In this document: positions 5,933 to 6,003 of the stretch, piece by piece
How positions within the stretch are numbered: the first letter of the stretch is position 1
How the letters are laid out: every line of letters starts with the position of its first letter
Source: Pyrinomonadaceae bacterium
GTDB lineage: Bacteria; Acidobacteriota; Blastocatellia; Pyrinomonadales; Pyrinomonadaceae
Reading direction: 5' to 3'
DNA: 6,003 bases
Assembly (NCBI GenBank): GCA_013812565.1
Contig: JACCTF010000596.1
Location: forward strand, 1-6,003
Made by a program: the position numbers and the translations under genes
Notes under the pieces: model-generated
Seen by the model: the letters and a program-made list of their open reading frames with translations, nothing else
Databases searched by the model: none
Told to the model about the DNA's origin: nothing

Positions 5933-6003
5933 GCAGCCTTCAATTTCTTCGCCTCGCACAACTCGGCGACTGCCGCATCAACCTCTGGCGTGTAGTAAAT
6001 GCT
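5929..6003 (-). CDS. C-terminal end of an unidentified protein (runs off the right edge)
   Basis: Read leftward from the edge, 24 codons are open and end in TGA at 5931-5929. They encode SIYYTPEVDAAVAELCEA followed by KKLKAA. The composition (acidic and alanine-rich helix ending in a lysine-rich tail) and the placement just 11 bases from the convergent permease stop look like a genuine protein end. I cannot name a family from so short a piece, and the start is outside the window. Confidence 0.5.
   Translation of the reverse strand, partial: SIYYTPEVDAAVAELCEAKKLKAA

Noticed and set aside
5931..6003. Plus-strand open frame starting at ATG 5931 with GAGG upstream
   Set aside because: The ribosome site is 11 bases away and the peptide is rich in Arg, Ser and Pro. 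The opposing minus-strand frame looks more like a protein end.

Overview
The window looks like an ordinary chromosomal stretch from a Gram-negative heterotroph. The gene content suggests Acidobacteriota, perhaps Blastocatellia-like: an outer-membrane receptor with an N-terminal carboxypeptidase-regulatory domain, a secreted DUF2911 protein and a secreted amidohydrolase. The taxonomic guess is inference from family distribution and moderate GC; no rRNA or other marker gene is present.

Layout. The left edge (1-637, minus) holds the N-terminal 212 residues of a TonB-dependent-receptor-like protein whose remainder lies outside the window. A 639-base AT-richer gap (638-1276) follows, with one weak 40-codon ORF candidate (707-829, minus) and a long near-perfect stem-loop (1025-1062). 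Next come two plus-strand genes for exported proteins, 179 bases apart: a DUF2911 protein (1277-1837) and an amidohydrolase of the Amidohydro_2 type (2017-3111). A 154-base convergent gap rich in inverted repeats separates them from a minus-strand RmlD-like NAD(P)-dependent sugar-nucleotide reductase (3266-4117). The 366-base gap 4118-4483 contains a miniature, decayed IS3-family element: an orfA-like start and a transposase C-terminus are preserved around a large internal deletion. An APC-family amino acid permease (4484-5917, plus) follows. The right edge (5929-6003, minus) is the last 24 codons of an unidentified gene.

The genes do not form an obvious pathway. Three encode exported or outer-membrane proteins and one a transporter, which fits a nutrient-scavenging genome, but strands alternate and gaps are large, so there is no convincing multi-gene operon. 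The RmlD-like gene is an orphan here, without rmlA, rmlB or rmlC neighbours. I see no defence system, CRISPR array, RNA gene or integrated phage. The least ordinary items are the miniature IS3 derivative next to the permease start and the 38-base stem-loop at 1025-1062.
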